From contig CM041465.1 in NCBI GenBank assembly GCA_023213395.1, forward strand, positions 2,108,001 to 2,172,000: a DNA stretch of 64,000 bases, given 5' to 3'. The position numbers were made by a program, and so were the translations under genes. Below are positions 55,117-64,000 of this stretch, piece by piece. The notes beneath the pieces were generated by a model, which was given only the letters and a program-made list of their open reading frames with translations, did no database searches and was not told where the DNA came from. Position 1 is the first letter of the stretch; every line of letters begins with the position of its first letter. The stretch is from Cycas panzhihuaensis (taxonomy: Eukaryota > Cycadophyta).

Positions 55117-57027
55117 GGTGATGATAAAGAAGTAGAAGAGATGACAGAAGTATGTGCCATTGACACATGTGGCTAATACACCTGGCGTAGTAAGGATATA
55201 GAAATGAATGCTATGATGAGAAGCAAGCAATGATTAAGTATTTTTCAACAACTATGAGTATAAGCAATGATGTAAGAATGAGGCCTAATATAGAGTTGGC
55301 AAAGAGTGGTGATATGTCATGCCACTAACCTCTCACTTATGTCCAAATATAGGTGAGGTTTCGATGCCTAAGGCTTTTAGTATACGATTAAAGCCTTCAC
55401 TCGTGATACCCCCACCTGCACTTGATGATGAAATCCAAGTCACAGTGGAACCCTGTTACTCCCAGTCCTCACCCAATTTACCAATGAGCAGTTATATACC
55501 TCCTCTGAAGAGTCAAACGGTACATGCGTATCCCATAGCTATGACAGATATTGGACCATGTTAATTTTAATCTTGTATTAACGTTTTCAAAATTTTTAGG
55601 TGGTTATCAGGATCATCCCTAATTGGAGGCCATAGGTATGGATAACCTGTCCCTCCACCACTATTCCAGTTAAGACCAAACCTAGTATGAAACTCACACC
55701 TCCCTTAGGGCTTGGACTTCGGCCAACCTTAGTCTATTTCAACTAAGACAAGTGTGCGCACAAGTCAAGAACTGGTAGTATAGATCGTACAGATGAGATT
55801 CCTTTTAGGAATATTGTAAGATGTTTACGAATAACTGAAAACTGAAATGGAAAGTTTCCAAATGTGTTTGCTTGTTTTTCATGCTTACTTTTTTGTTGTT
55901 GCTGCTTTATATGATGCTTTATGCTATGTGTGCAAATAGAAAAAACATGCTGGATTTAGTAGAGGAACCGAATATTGCTTCTGATCCAAGGTCTTCCTTA
56001 CTTTAGTACAATGTTTCTAAATATGTTTTTGGAAGTTTTGATATGAAATCCATAATGGGCTAAAAAGTGGATCAACTCATCACTAAAATGCTAATTTTTC
56101 TAAATCTATATCCATGCTATTTTATCTTATTTTATGATTTTTTCACAAAATTTACAAATAATGATAAATGGGTAAATTTTTTAGAAATTATAAATATGAA
56201 GGCCTAAATGATGAAATCTGAATTTATGACAGAAGGAAAAAGTATTTATAATATAATTTCTAATAGAGTTATGAAATCAAAATTTTGAAGAGACACAAAA
56301 ACTTTTCTACCCAAAAAAGCACAAAAGCAGAATCTTACTAGATCCACTGTCTCTGAATTTGAACTTCAATATGTCCAAAGTTATATTTTAACAAGTGCAT
56401 CAACTTTTCCTTCTACACCATCTCCAAAATCAGCCAAAAATTTACCCGAAATACCCTCGTAATGTCTTTTGTGCAGTTATGTAGGCAAATTTAATAGCCG
56501 TGAGAAAACTGCATAGATCTCACTAACTAGTAGATAAAATTTAATGAGATTTATATTAAACTGATCCTAAGACATAAATCTTTTATATTTTTAGCTAATA
56601 ATTAAATAATTTTATTGGGAAAAGTGCCTTAAATCACTTATTTACAAAATTTACCCTTTTGTCTCAGCCAAAACTCATTGATGCAGGCTAAATCTAAAGT
56701 TTCTCTAGAAGAAAAAAATGATCCTATAGTCAAGGCAACCTTGTATGCTAAATTTCATTAAAATCTAAGATGGTCAATTCTTTTATGAAATTCTGGGCAT
56801 TTAATATTTCTGGGATTATTTCAGTAGTTGAATGGCTTCAAAAACCTGTATTATTCATCTCTGAATTTATGCATACATAGAGAAAGTAGCAACATACAGA
56901 GTACTATAATTTTAAGCTCTTAAATTATTAAAAAATGATGAATACACTCTCAATACTTTACATTAAAGGTGAATGAGAGGCAAAATGACTCCATGCAAGT
57001 GGAATGGAGTGAATAGATCCCCTTCTA
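55117..57027 (-). other. Cop6 long leader
   Basis: About 1.9 kb, colinear with the Cop7 leader (57879-59725) and, in its gag-proximal third, with Cop2 and Cop3. Contains the antisense frame at 55319-55564. No sense coding. Confidence 0.75.
55319..55564 (+). other. Antisense ORF in Cop6 leader, ATG to stop, 81 aa
   Basis: Best-preserved copy of a reading frame that runs opposite to gag-pol in all four family members. It starts at an ATG (MPLTSHLCPNIGEVSMPKAF), continues SIRLKPSLVIPPPALDDEIQ, then VTVEPCYSQSSPNLPMSSYI and PPLKSQ, and ends AYPIAMTDIGPC before taa. Pro/Ser-rich, no membrane segment or known motif. In Cop7 the sequence corresponding to the last codons reads cag|gttaat, a splice-donor-like site, so the frame may be an exon. 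Variation between copies often falls at third positions (gag/gaa, cag/caa, agc/agt, ctg/cta), but the sample is small. I do not recognise the protein. Confidence 0.55.
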
Positions 57028-57038
57028 GCTCTCATACA
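57028..57038 (-). promoter_or_regulatory. Cop6 primer binding site
   Basis: Minus strand tgtatgagagc, a mutated form of tggtatcagagc, adjoining the 5' LTR. Confidence 0.65.
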
Positions 57039-57349
57039 TGAAGGAATGATGGATCTAGGAAATACGTTACTCACATGTACATAATGGTAATGGAGAATGA
57101 AATAGAGATAAAACAAGATATGAGAGCAAGCTTGGAGGTGAGAATGAATAATAACTCCCTCCTTAAGATTTCACCTTTTATTATTGAGGGTGAGTATTAG
57201 GGTTAGGATTTTCCCGTCTAATGACATGAATCTGAAATTATATCTAAATACATATAAAGTGTATTTCATTAAGAGACTAATGCTAATAATATATCCTAAG
57301 GTTATATAATTAATCTACACAAATGACCTTGATACATTAACCTCTTTCA
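57039..57349 (-). repeat. Cop6 5' LTR
   Basis: 311 bp, TG...CA, colinear with 49838-50148. Confidence 0.92.
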
Positions 57350-57552
57350 GAGAGGCAAGGATGTTACAAATTTCTTATGGGTAGAAGTTATAAACATAGT
57401 TACATATCTAATGAATAAAAATATTACAAGGGTTGTTAGGAATATAACACCTAAGGAGGCTTGGTTTAGTAGGAAACCAATTGTAAGTCATTTAAGAGTT
57501 TTTGGGTGTAATCAATACATGCATATTCTCGAGAAGAAATAACATAAGTTGG
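57350..57552 (+). pseudogene. Cop5: integrase C-terminal segment between Cop6 and Cop7
   Basis: This 203-bp spacer is coding remnant: NFLWVEVINIVTYLMNKNIT, then RVVRNITPKEAWFSRKPIVS, HLRVFGCNQYMHILEKK, a stop, and HKL. It continues the copia integrase that breaks off at 49837, matching the family block 'N(Y/F)(L/F)WAEAV.TA.YL.NR.....T..E.W....P...HLR.FGC'. Cop7 interrupts it at 57552 and the remainder must lie right of the window. Confidence 0.85.
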
Positions 57553-57864
57553 TGAAAGAGGTTAATGTATCAAGGTCATTTGTGTAGATTAATTATGTGA
57601 CCTTAGGATATATTATTAACATTAGTCTCTTAATGAAATGTACTTTATGTGCATTTAGATGTAATTTTAGGTTCATGTCATTAGGCAAAAAGATCCTAAC
57701 CCTAATGCTCACCCTCAATAATAAAAGGAGAAATCTCAAGGAGGGAGTCATTATTCATTCTCACCTCCAAGCTTGCTCTCATATCTTGTTTCATCTTCTT
57801 TTTCATTCTCCATTGCCATTGTGTGCATGTGAGTAATTTATCTCCTAGATCTATCCTTCCTTCA
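57553..57864 (+). repeat. Cop7 5' LTR
   Basis: 312 bp, tgaaagagg...ccttca. Carries an AT-rich tcaataataaaag at the position of the TATA box of the Cop2 LTR. A plus-strand frame at 57597-57836 lies wholly inside it and is not a gene. Confidence 0.92.
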
Positions 57865-57866
57865 TG

Positions 57867-57878
57867 TAGTATTAGAGC
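57867..57878 (+). promoter_or_regulatory. Cop7 primer binding site
   Basis: tagtattagagc, two changes from the initiator-Met complement. Confidence 0.75.
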
Positions 57879-58899
57879 TAGAAGGAGATCTATTCACTCC
57901 ATTCCACTTTCATGGAGTCATTTTGCCTCTCCTTCACCTTCAATATGAAGTATTGAGAGTGCATTCATTTTTTTTAACATTTTGAGAGCATAAAATTATA
58001 GTATTTTGCATGTTGCTACTTTGTCCATGTGTGCAGAAATTCAAAGGTGAAGAATATAGGTTTTTGAAGCCATTCAACTACCGAAATAGTGTTGGGATCA
58101 TTAAAGGCCTAAATTTTTATAAAAATTCAACTATCTCAGAATTTGATGAAATTTGGCGTGTAAGGTCACTTCACTAGAGGATCATTTTTGTCTTTTGGAG
58201 CAACTTCAAATTTAGCCTGCAATAACAAGTTTTGGCTGTGACAAAAAGGGTAAATTTTGTGGATAAGTGATTTAAAGCACTTTTCCTATTAAAATCCTTC
58301 CATTATATGCTGATTTTCTCACGGTTGCTAATTTTGCCTACTCAACCCCACAAAGGACCTTATAAGGGCATTTCGAGTAATTTTTTGGCAGATTTTGTAG
58401 ATGGTGCAGAAGGGAAAGTTAATGTACATGTCAAAACATAACTTTTGACATATTGAAGTCTAGATTATGAGATAGTTGATCTAGCATGATTTTTACTTTG
58501 GTGCTTTTTCAGGTAGAAATACTTTTGTGGCTTTTCTAAAATCTGACTTCACAAATCTATCAGAAATGACATTATAAACATTTTTTCCAACTGTCATAAA
58601 TTCATATTTCATCATTTAGGCCTTCATATTTGTAATTTCTAAAAATTACCTATTTATCATTATTTGTAAATTTTATGAAAAAATCACAAAATAGGGCAAA
58701 ATAGCATGCACATAGATTTAGAAAAACCATCATTTTAGTGGTAAGTTGATCTGCTTTTTAGCCCATTGTGGCTTTTGTATTAAAACTTCCAAAATCATAT
58801 TTGGAAACATTGTACTAAAGCAAGGGAAACCTTGGATCAGAAGTAACATCTAGTTTCCGTGCTAAATCTAGCATGCTTTTCTATTTGCACATATAGCAT

Positions 58900-58955
58900 A
58901 AAGCATCACAAAAGTAGTAACAATAACAAAGCATCACAAAAGTAGTAACAATAAT
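58900..58955. repeat. 28-bp tandem duplication in Cop7 leader
   Basis: Two adjacent copies of a 28-bp unit (aaagcatcacaaaag then tagtaacaataac). The Cop6 leader has no clear second copy at this place, so the duplication looks specific to Cop7. Confidence 0.8.
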
Positions 58956-59283
58956 AAAGCAAGCATGAAAAGCAAGCAAGCACATTTGGCAAGTTTCTAT
59001 TTTAGTTTACAGTTATACAGAAACATCTTACACTATTCCTAAAAGGAATCTCATCTGTATGAACTATACCACCAATTGTTCACTTGTGCACACACTCACC
59101 TTGGTTGAAATAGACCAAGATTAGTCGAAGTCTAGGCCCTAAGGGAGGTGTGAGTTTCATACTAGGTCTAGTCTTAACTGGAATAGTGGTGGAGGGACAG
59201 GTTAGCTATATCTGACCTCCAATCGGGGATAATCACGATAACCACAGGAAAAGCGAAAACCTTAATGCAAGATTAAAATTAAC

Positions 59284-59523
59284 CTGGTCCAATATCCATC
59301 ATAGCCATGGGATATGCAGTATCGTTTGACTCTTCGGAGGAGGTATAAAGCTGCTCATTAGTGAATTGGGTGAGGACTAAGAGTACTTGGGCTCCATTGT
59401 AACTTGGATTTCATCACCAAGCGCATGTATGGGTATCACGGGTGAAGGCCCTAATCGTATACTAGAAGCCTTAGGCATCGAAACCTCACCTACATTTGGA
59501 CATAAGTGAGAGGTTAGTGGCAT
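59284..59523 (-). pseudogene. Antisense ORF in Cop7 leader, broken
   Basis: Minus-strand counterpart of 55319-55564. From ATG 59523: MPLTSHLCPNVGEVSMPKAS, SIRLGPSPVIPIHALGDEIQ, VTMEPKYS, then tag where relatives have CAG, SSPNSLMSSFIPPPKSQ and a frameshift. It ends at 59284 in ccag, followed by gttaat, a good splice-donor context on this strand. Shares the ATG and N-terminal 20 residues with Cop6, which supports a common ancestral frame of about 80 codons. Confidence 0.5.
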
Positions 59524-59725
59524 GACACATCACCACTCTTTGCCAGCTCTACATTAGGCCTCATTACTTATATTCATTTTTTATATATAATTGTTGAAAA
59601 ATAGTTAATCATTGCTTACTTCTCATTATAATAATCATTTTTACATCCCTACTATACTAGGTATATTAGCCACATGTGTGAGTGACACATACTTCTATCA
59701 TCTCTTCTACTTCTTCATCATTACC

Positions 59726-60700
59726 ATGTCATCATAATTCAATCAAAATGTTAACTATATATTGAAAGGCAAAGAAAATTGAGATATATGGTACATTAGA
59801 ATTAAAAATGCTACAAAGTATGAAGGCCTTTGGAGAGCCCACTTGCAGCCTACACCCAGCACACTAGCAATGACTACAACATCTACTTCGAGTGGATCTG
59901 CCCCAACAACTCTTATAGATGCTGCAACTAAACTACAATGGGAGATAGATGATGAAAAGATTCGTGTAGGAATTTTGTTGGTCATTAATCACTCATTGCA
60001 CAATTTGATAAACGAAGAGGAACATGATACAACCTGGAAGGTCCTAGAAATTCTTAGAAAGAACTTTGATATAAAGTCAACTTTAGAATTTGTTCATCTT
60101 GTTTTGAAAATGAACAAATTAAAAATGCAGAAGGGACAAGCTCATGAGACAATAAATCTCCTTTGACTAATCAAATAGGCAATTGACAAAGACTTTAAGA
60201 CCCAATGCATCACTTGGGCATTTTTGATCCAGTCATGTTTACATGTCCCTGATTATAAAAACTTGCTTGGAAGTCTTCAATCTAGTGGAACATTGAAGAC
60301 ACTCAACTTCGAAGAACTTGCTGAGAAGTTCATAGAATTTGATAAGACCTTTGATACAAACTTTGTAGTCTCTGACTCTCTTCTAGATGTAGCCTTTGAG
60401 GTAGAAGAAGAAGTTTGCTACATAAAAAATCAAGGTCCCTCTCGTGGCAGAGGAAATAACCAAGCAAGAGGAAGAGGAAGAAATATAGAAAATCATCCAC
60501 AAGGTCAATCAAACCCTAAATCACAACCTTGACAGTTTCAAGGCCAAGGGCCACCTCAACAAAGAGCAAGACAGTTAGGTCAAACCAGTACTTCTTCAGG
60601 GACTGGTAATCAAACTATTATGTGTGATCGGTGTAACTGTAAAGGACACTTTTTCAAAAGATTGCAGAACTACCACTTATAAGTTGGCCAAGTTCGAACC
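59726..60700 (+). pseudogene. Cop7: gag pseudogene
   Basis: ATG at 59726: MSS then a taa (CAA in relatives), FNQNVNYILKGKEN, a tga-free stretch YEGLWRAHLQPTPSTLAMTT and ILLVINHSLHNLINEEEHDT, to a stop at about 60164. It continues as MIQSCLHVPDYKNLLGSLQS-like sequence, LNFEELAEKFIEFDKTFDTN and a Gly/Arg-rich RNA-binding linker (GPSRGRGNNQARGRGRN, about 60432-60482). The zinc knuckle near 60621-60660 is CDRCNCKGHFF and, after a one-base shift, SKDCRTTTYKL. The most complete gag of this subfamily. Confidence 0.88.
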
Positions 60701-61346
60701 AAAACATGGGGCTCACAATGTTAAAGAAACTTGTGAAGAATCCTTTAATGGTGTAGGTTTTGTACAAGTGCACATTCAAAGAATTGAGGGATCTTCAACA
60801 TCAAATTCCATTGACCAATTAAAGAGATATTTTGAAGCTCGGTGTGGATATATCACTTGTGAATTCCCTTCACCAATACCAAGACCTATTGGAATTATCA
60901 ATAGTTTGGCTTCAATAGATGGACAGTGGATCATGGACACATGAGCAACTCAACATATGACATGCAATCGTAGTCTATATCAAACATTTAACTCAAATGT
61001 TCATGGAGTTGTTCACATGGCTGGTAAATCACAATAACCTGTTGAAGGAATTGGCAACATTCGCCTGAAACTCCCAGGCTTAGAATATTTTACATTGCTT
61101 GATGTCTTATACATACCCAATCTCAAACAAAACCTACTCTCTTTATCTACACTTGTTTCTTGTGGATTTTATTTGAGTATAACTACAAATGACTGGACTC
61201 TTAAGGTCATTCACCCTCTAACTAATCAGGTGGTTTTGACTGGACATCTCTCTGGCAAACTCTTTTGACTGAATGACTCTCCATCTTCTGAAGCCCATTG
61301 TACCCAAAGCCCTTATGCTGATGAAGAATTTACATTCAATTTCATC
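60701..61346 (+). pseudogene. Cop7: protease pseudogene
   Basis: Follows from the zinc knuckle. The active-site region near 60925-60960 reads QWIMDT, then tga in place of Gly, then ATQHMTC. The spacer GIGNIRLKLPGLEYFTLLDV, LYIPNLKQNLLSLSTLVS continues to about 61170. A stop in the DTG triplet itself removes activity. Confidence 0.78.
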
Positions 61347-62300
61347 TTGACCCATCCAACGTTATCACCAGAAGCTCTTTGGCATGTTCGTATGGCCCAT
61401 GTTCATATTGATAGACTTAGAGATCTTTCTAATACTCTTCCAAACCTTCCAAAGTTTTCCTCTAAACCCTTTAAATGTGAAGCTTGTATCATTGCCAAAT
61501 TTCATCGACAACCCTTTCCTGAAAGTCAGTGGAAATCAAGCCATCCATTACAATTGGTACACTCTGATTTGTGCAGGACAATGCCAATTCCTTCACTGAA
61601 GGGTAAGCTATATTACATCTCTTTCATTGAGGATTTCACTAGAAAAGTATGGGTAGCTTTTCTACATAAGAAAGATGAAGCATTCTGTATATTCAAGGAA
61701 TTTAAAGCCCTTACTGAACAAGAGTCAGGTTATCAACTCAAATGTCTTCAAATTAATCATGGTGGCAAATATACCTCACATGAGTTTGAAAGCTACCTTC
61801 GAGATAATAGCATCAAGCATCAAATAACAGTAGCAGGTACCCCACAGCAAAATGGAGTTGCCGAGCACATGAACAGGATAATCATGAACATGGCTCGTGC
61901 TATGTTAATATATAAAAATGTACCTACCTATTTATAGGCTGAAGCAATCTGGACAGTTGTTTATTGTATCAATGCTATTAGTCCATCAAAGGAAGTATAA
62001 TCACCTAATGAAAAGTGGTCAAGACAAGCCCCCATTGTTCACTACTTTAGAATTTTTGGCTCTACATGCTATACCCATATTCTGGATACAGATAGAAATA
62101 AACTCCAGCCAAGGGTACTTAAAGGCATCTTTGTTGGATACCCTATGGATAAGAAAGGGTATAAGGTCTTCATACCTTCACAACAAAAAATTATCGTTAC
62201 CAGAGATGTCATTTTTACAGAGACAAAGGATCAGTTACTTAAATTAGACTTCATAGTACCCTCACGCCGCTACAATAATGTTATCAAGTATAATGTTTAG
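61347..62300 (+). pseudogene. Cop7: integrase pseudogene
   Basis: HHCC domain: ALWHVRMAHVHIDRLRDLSN (both His kept) and CEACIIAKFHRQPF. Core: LVHSDLCRTM (first Asp kept), FIEDFTRKVWVAFL, CLQINHGGKYTSHEF with the second catalytic Asp changed to Asn (GAT to AAT), and PQQNGVAEHMNRIIMNMARA with Glu kept. A tag at 61936 replaces Trp. The C-terminus FRIFGSTCYTHILDTDRNKL and GIFVGYPMDKKGYKVFIPSQ follows in a shifted frame to about 62300. Confidence 0.88.
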
Positions 62301-63120
62301 ATTCTAAAATTTGGGGGGGAGGGGGGACATACATAAATTACTCCAAATGTTTGAAGCTGACAATAGAGCCTTGGAGGATACAAGTTGTGACTCTGAACTA
62401 ATGAGTGCATATCCAACACCATCTTTTGAAGATAGCAGAGTTGACAAAGGCAAAGCCATTATATAAAAACCATCCTCTCCACCTTCAATTGACAAAGGCA
62501 AAACAGTGGTAGAAGGACCATCTTCCTCAGGCACATCAACATCCTCCTTATAAAATAATCATTTTAATGAATATGATGAGAACCAAGAAGTTGGGTAAAT
62601 GAGGATATCATTCCCAACTCGAGGATCTTGAGAAGCCCGCCAACTCAATAAGAACATACGATCAGATGAGGTGGGAAAAACTGGCGCTCGAAGTGCCCAT
62701 AGAGCAAGGATGCAGGAATTATTATATACTGAGCTTGAACCAACAAAATTGCATCTTACTCTTAATGAAGAGCCCTTAACGTACCAAGAAGTTATAAAGC
62801 ATGCAGTTTGAAGAAATGCCATGAATGAAGAGTACTAATCTCTTATCAAGAATGGTACATGGGAGCTTGTTGATCTACCACTTGGCAGAAAGGTAGTTCA
62901 AAATAAATAGGTGTTCAAAAACAAATGTAGATCAGACGGCACCCTTGAAAAACACCTATAACCAAGTGGCCTACAATTGCCAAGATATTGATGCAACGTT
63001 GTTCATCAAGTGCCATAAGGATAAAGTCACTTATCTCATAATCTTTATGGATGACATGCTAGTAACGGGCAATAGTGAATAGGCAATAAGTTAGCTGAAA
63101 AAGGACCTTGGCAAAACGTT
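62301..63120 (+). pseudogene. Cop7: RT pseudogene with two internal deletions
   Basis: Linker and RT start are recognisable (QDPRVGNDI region antisense aside; NEEYXSLIKNGTWELVDLPL, GRKVVQNK then tag, FKNKCRSDGTLEKH near 62830-62955). At about 62953-62955 (cac) roughly 67 bp are missing relative to Cop6, and at about 62979 another roughly 250 bp, removing the block with the first catalytic Asp. The text resumes with QDIDATLFIKCHKDKVTYLI and IIFMDDMLVTGNSE, the YVDD-type box kept as FMDD. Not functional. Confidence 0.82.
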
Positions 63121-63953
63121 TGAATTGTCTGACCTTGGTTTGATGAAATATTACTTAGGAATTGAAGTAACACAAAAGAAAGGAAAATTTTTCCTCTCCC
63201 AAGAAAAATACATCAATGATCTTCTAACCAAGTTTCAGTTAGAAGATGCTCAACCAATGATGTTACCTATGGATCTTAACACCAAACTCTCAGTTGAAGG
63301 TGATATTAGGGAGGTAGACGTAACACTTTATAGAAAACTTGTAGGTAGTCTCATCTACACTACCAATACAATGCCAGATATTATACACTCTGTCGACATT
63401 CTTGCTTGTTATATAACAAATCCTAAGTAGAATCATTGGCAGGCAGGAGTGCGAGTATTGAGATACCTTAAGACGACCAACAAATATGGTTTGTTGTATG
63501 AACCTAATTCAGACTTCAAGCTTTCTGTATACATAGACTCAAACTTTGCAGGAGATAAAGATACATGAAGATCTACGTTTGGGTATGTAACGTTTCTTGG
63601 AATAACACCAATATCATGGAGATCTAGATGGCAGAAGATAGTTATAGATTCAACTACCGAAGCTAAATACATTACTGCTTCTAAGACCAGTAAAGAGGTG
63701 ATATGGCTGAGAAAATTATTAGAAACATTGAATATCACCCAAACAAGTCCTACAAGTCTTCATGTAGATAATTATTCAGCAATCTGCATGGCAAAAAATC
63801 CTGTATTTTATAATCGTACCAAACACATAAGTACGAAAGTCTATAGGATTAGGGAACTTGTTCATGATGGCACAATTCAATTAGATTGTTGTCCCACAGT
63901 AGATCAAGTGGCCAATATCTTCACCAAACCACTGCAAAGGGTAAAGTTTGAAT
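63121..63953 (+). pseudogene. Cop7: RT tail and RNase H pseudogene
   Basis: LSDLGLMKYYLGIEVTQKKG, KYINDLLTKFQLEDAQPMML and LVGSLIYTTNTMPDIIHSVD, to a tag at 63428. RNase H follows: YIDSNFAGDKDT, then tga, RSTFGYVTFLGITPISW, AKYITASKTSKEVIWLRKLL, LHVDNYSAICMAKNPVFYNR and VDQVANIFTKPLQRVKFE to the tag near 63951-63953. A minus-strand frame at 63433-63738 is its shadow. Confidence 0.88.
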
Positions 63954-64000
63954 AGTTTTGAAGGTAACTCGGTCTTAGGGCCTCCATCTTCGATTGATCA
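63954..64000 (+). other. Cop7 3' non-coding block (start only)
   Basis: The ggtcttagggcctccatct stretch matches the beginning of the blocks at 19157 and 39331. The tandem units, polypurine tract and 3' LTR are beyond the window. Confidence 0.8.

Larger units (their letters stand above)
49838..57349 (-). mobile_element. Cop6: minus-strand copia element inside Cop5
   Basis: A 7512-bp element with 311-bp LTRs (49838-50148 and 57039-57349) that differ at about 33 positions (about 11%), nearly all transitions. Order on the minus strand: 5' LTR, primer site, about 1.9-kb leader, gag, protease, integrase, RT, RNase H, non-coding block, polypurine tract, 3' LTR. Same family as Cop2/Cop3 but a separate subfamily with Cop7. 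The flanks ccaca and gagag do not match. Cop5 integrase continues on both sides. Confidence 0.92.
57879..59725 (+). other. Cop7 long leader
   Basis: About 1.85 kb, no sense coding. Includes a 28-bp perfect-looking tandem duplication (58900-58927 and 58928-58955, unit aaagcatcacaaaag...) and the antisense frame at 59284-59523. Confidence 0.75.
57553..64000 (+). mobile_element. Cop7: copia element cut by the window edge
   Basis: Plus-strand member of the Cop6 subfamily. The 5' LTR (57553-57864), primer site, leader, gag, protease, integrase, RT with two deletions and RNase H are visible; the 3' non-coding block starts at 63954 and the 3' LTR lies outside. Its left flank is gttgg (57548-57552). 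It sits head to head with Cop6, 203 bp away, within the same Cop5 integrase. Stops in all genes. Confidence 0.92.

Noticed and set aside
49820-57355. Target site duplication for Cop6
   Set aside because: The immediate flanks ccaca and gagag do not match, and shifting the boundary gives no convincing 5-bp repeat, so none is claimed.
57597-57836. 79-codon frame with a near copy at 49790-50104
   Set aside because: Both lie within LTRs or overlap an LTR end of the Cop6/Cop7 subfamily and reflect the LTR sequence, not a gene.
1-64000. CRISPR array, bacterial operons, prophage or organellar insertion
   Set aside because: No regularly spaced short repeats, no ribosome-binding-site-led operons and no plastid or mitochondrial genes; everything readable is plant nuclear or plant transposon.
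1-64000. Endogenous pararetrovirus or envelope-bearing retrovirus-like element
   Set aside because: No movement protein, coat-specific or envelope-like frame was seen. The pol orders are those of copia (integrase before RT) and gypsy (RT before integrase) retrotransposons flanked by LTRs.

Overview
This is nuclear DNA from a land plant, most likely a seed plant with a large, repeat-rich genome. The reasons are one plant-specific DUF1645 gene, Ty1/copia and Ty3/gypsy LTR retrotransposons primed by the plant initiator-Met tRNA (tggtatcagagc-type sites), a hAT transposase relic, and strongly AT-rich spacers. The species cannot be fixed from the sequence; the element load and long decayed spacers would suit a gymnosperm, but that is only a guess. 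I see no tRNA, rRNA, CRISPR, organellar or bacterial content.

Layout. 1-4147: decayed minus-strand copia element (Cop1), cut by the window edge. 4195-4780: three-unit tandem repeat. 5600-7400: the only convincing host gene, an intronless DUF1645 protein (6035-6991) with promoter and 3' region. 7400-9795: AT-rich spacer with a hairpin and microsatellites. 9796-23547: old Ty3/gypsy element (Gyp1, +) split between protease and RT by copia element Cop2 (12298-19906, +, perfect TSD gtgag). 23590-24900: hAT transposase pseudogene (-). 24900-30096: spacer with an (AC)20 tract. 30102-40964: minus-strand non-coding LTR element Lard1 (TSD cccta at both ends), which contains a solo LTR (33431-33742) and copia element Cop3 (33753-40086, +). 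41647-41955: poly-T-bounded retroposon fragment. 41994-46569: minus-strand element Cop4 with only gag-like coding. 47500-57552: very old copia element Cop5 (+), whose integrase is broken by a probable solo LTR (49298-49740), by Cop6 (49838-57349, -) and by Cop7 (57553 to beyond 64000, +).

Cop2/Cop3 and Cop6/Cop7 are two subfamilies of one copia family. They share 296-312 bp LTRs, an unusually long leader of about 1.9-2.0 kb before gag, gag-PR-IN-RT-RNaseH order, and a non-coding block with a 57-bp tandem pair before the 3' LTR. None is intact: every copy has stops, lost protease and integrase catalytic residues, and mostly transition-type decay. LTR divergence counted by eye gives an age order of Cop3 (about 4%), Cop2 (about 5%), then Cop4, Cop6 and Lard1 (about 10-12%), which agrees with the nesting.

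The most interesting signals are: (1) a reading frame on the strand opposite to gag-pol inside the long leader, recognisable in all four family members and followed by a splice-donor-like site, which may be an antisense accessory ORF or a captured host exon; (2) an approximately 550-bp tract at the 3' ends of Cop2 and Cop3 that is almost identical although the rest of the two elements differs by several percent, suggesting ectopic gene conversion; and (3) the head-to-head pair Cop6/Cop7, a large inverted repeat with a 203-bp spacer.
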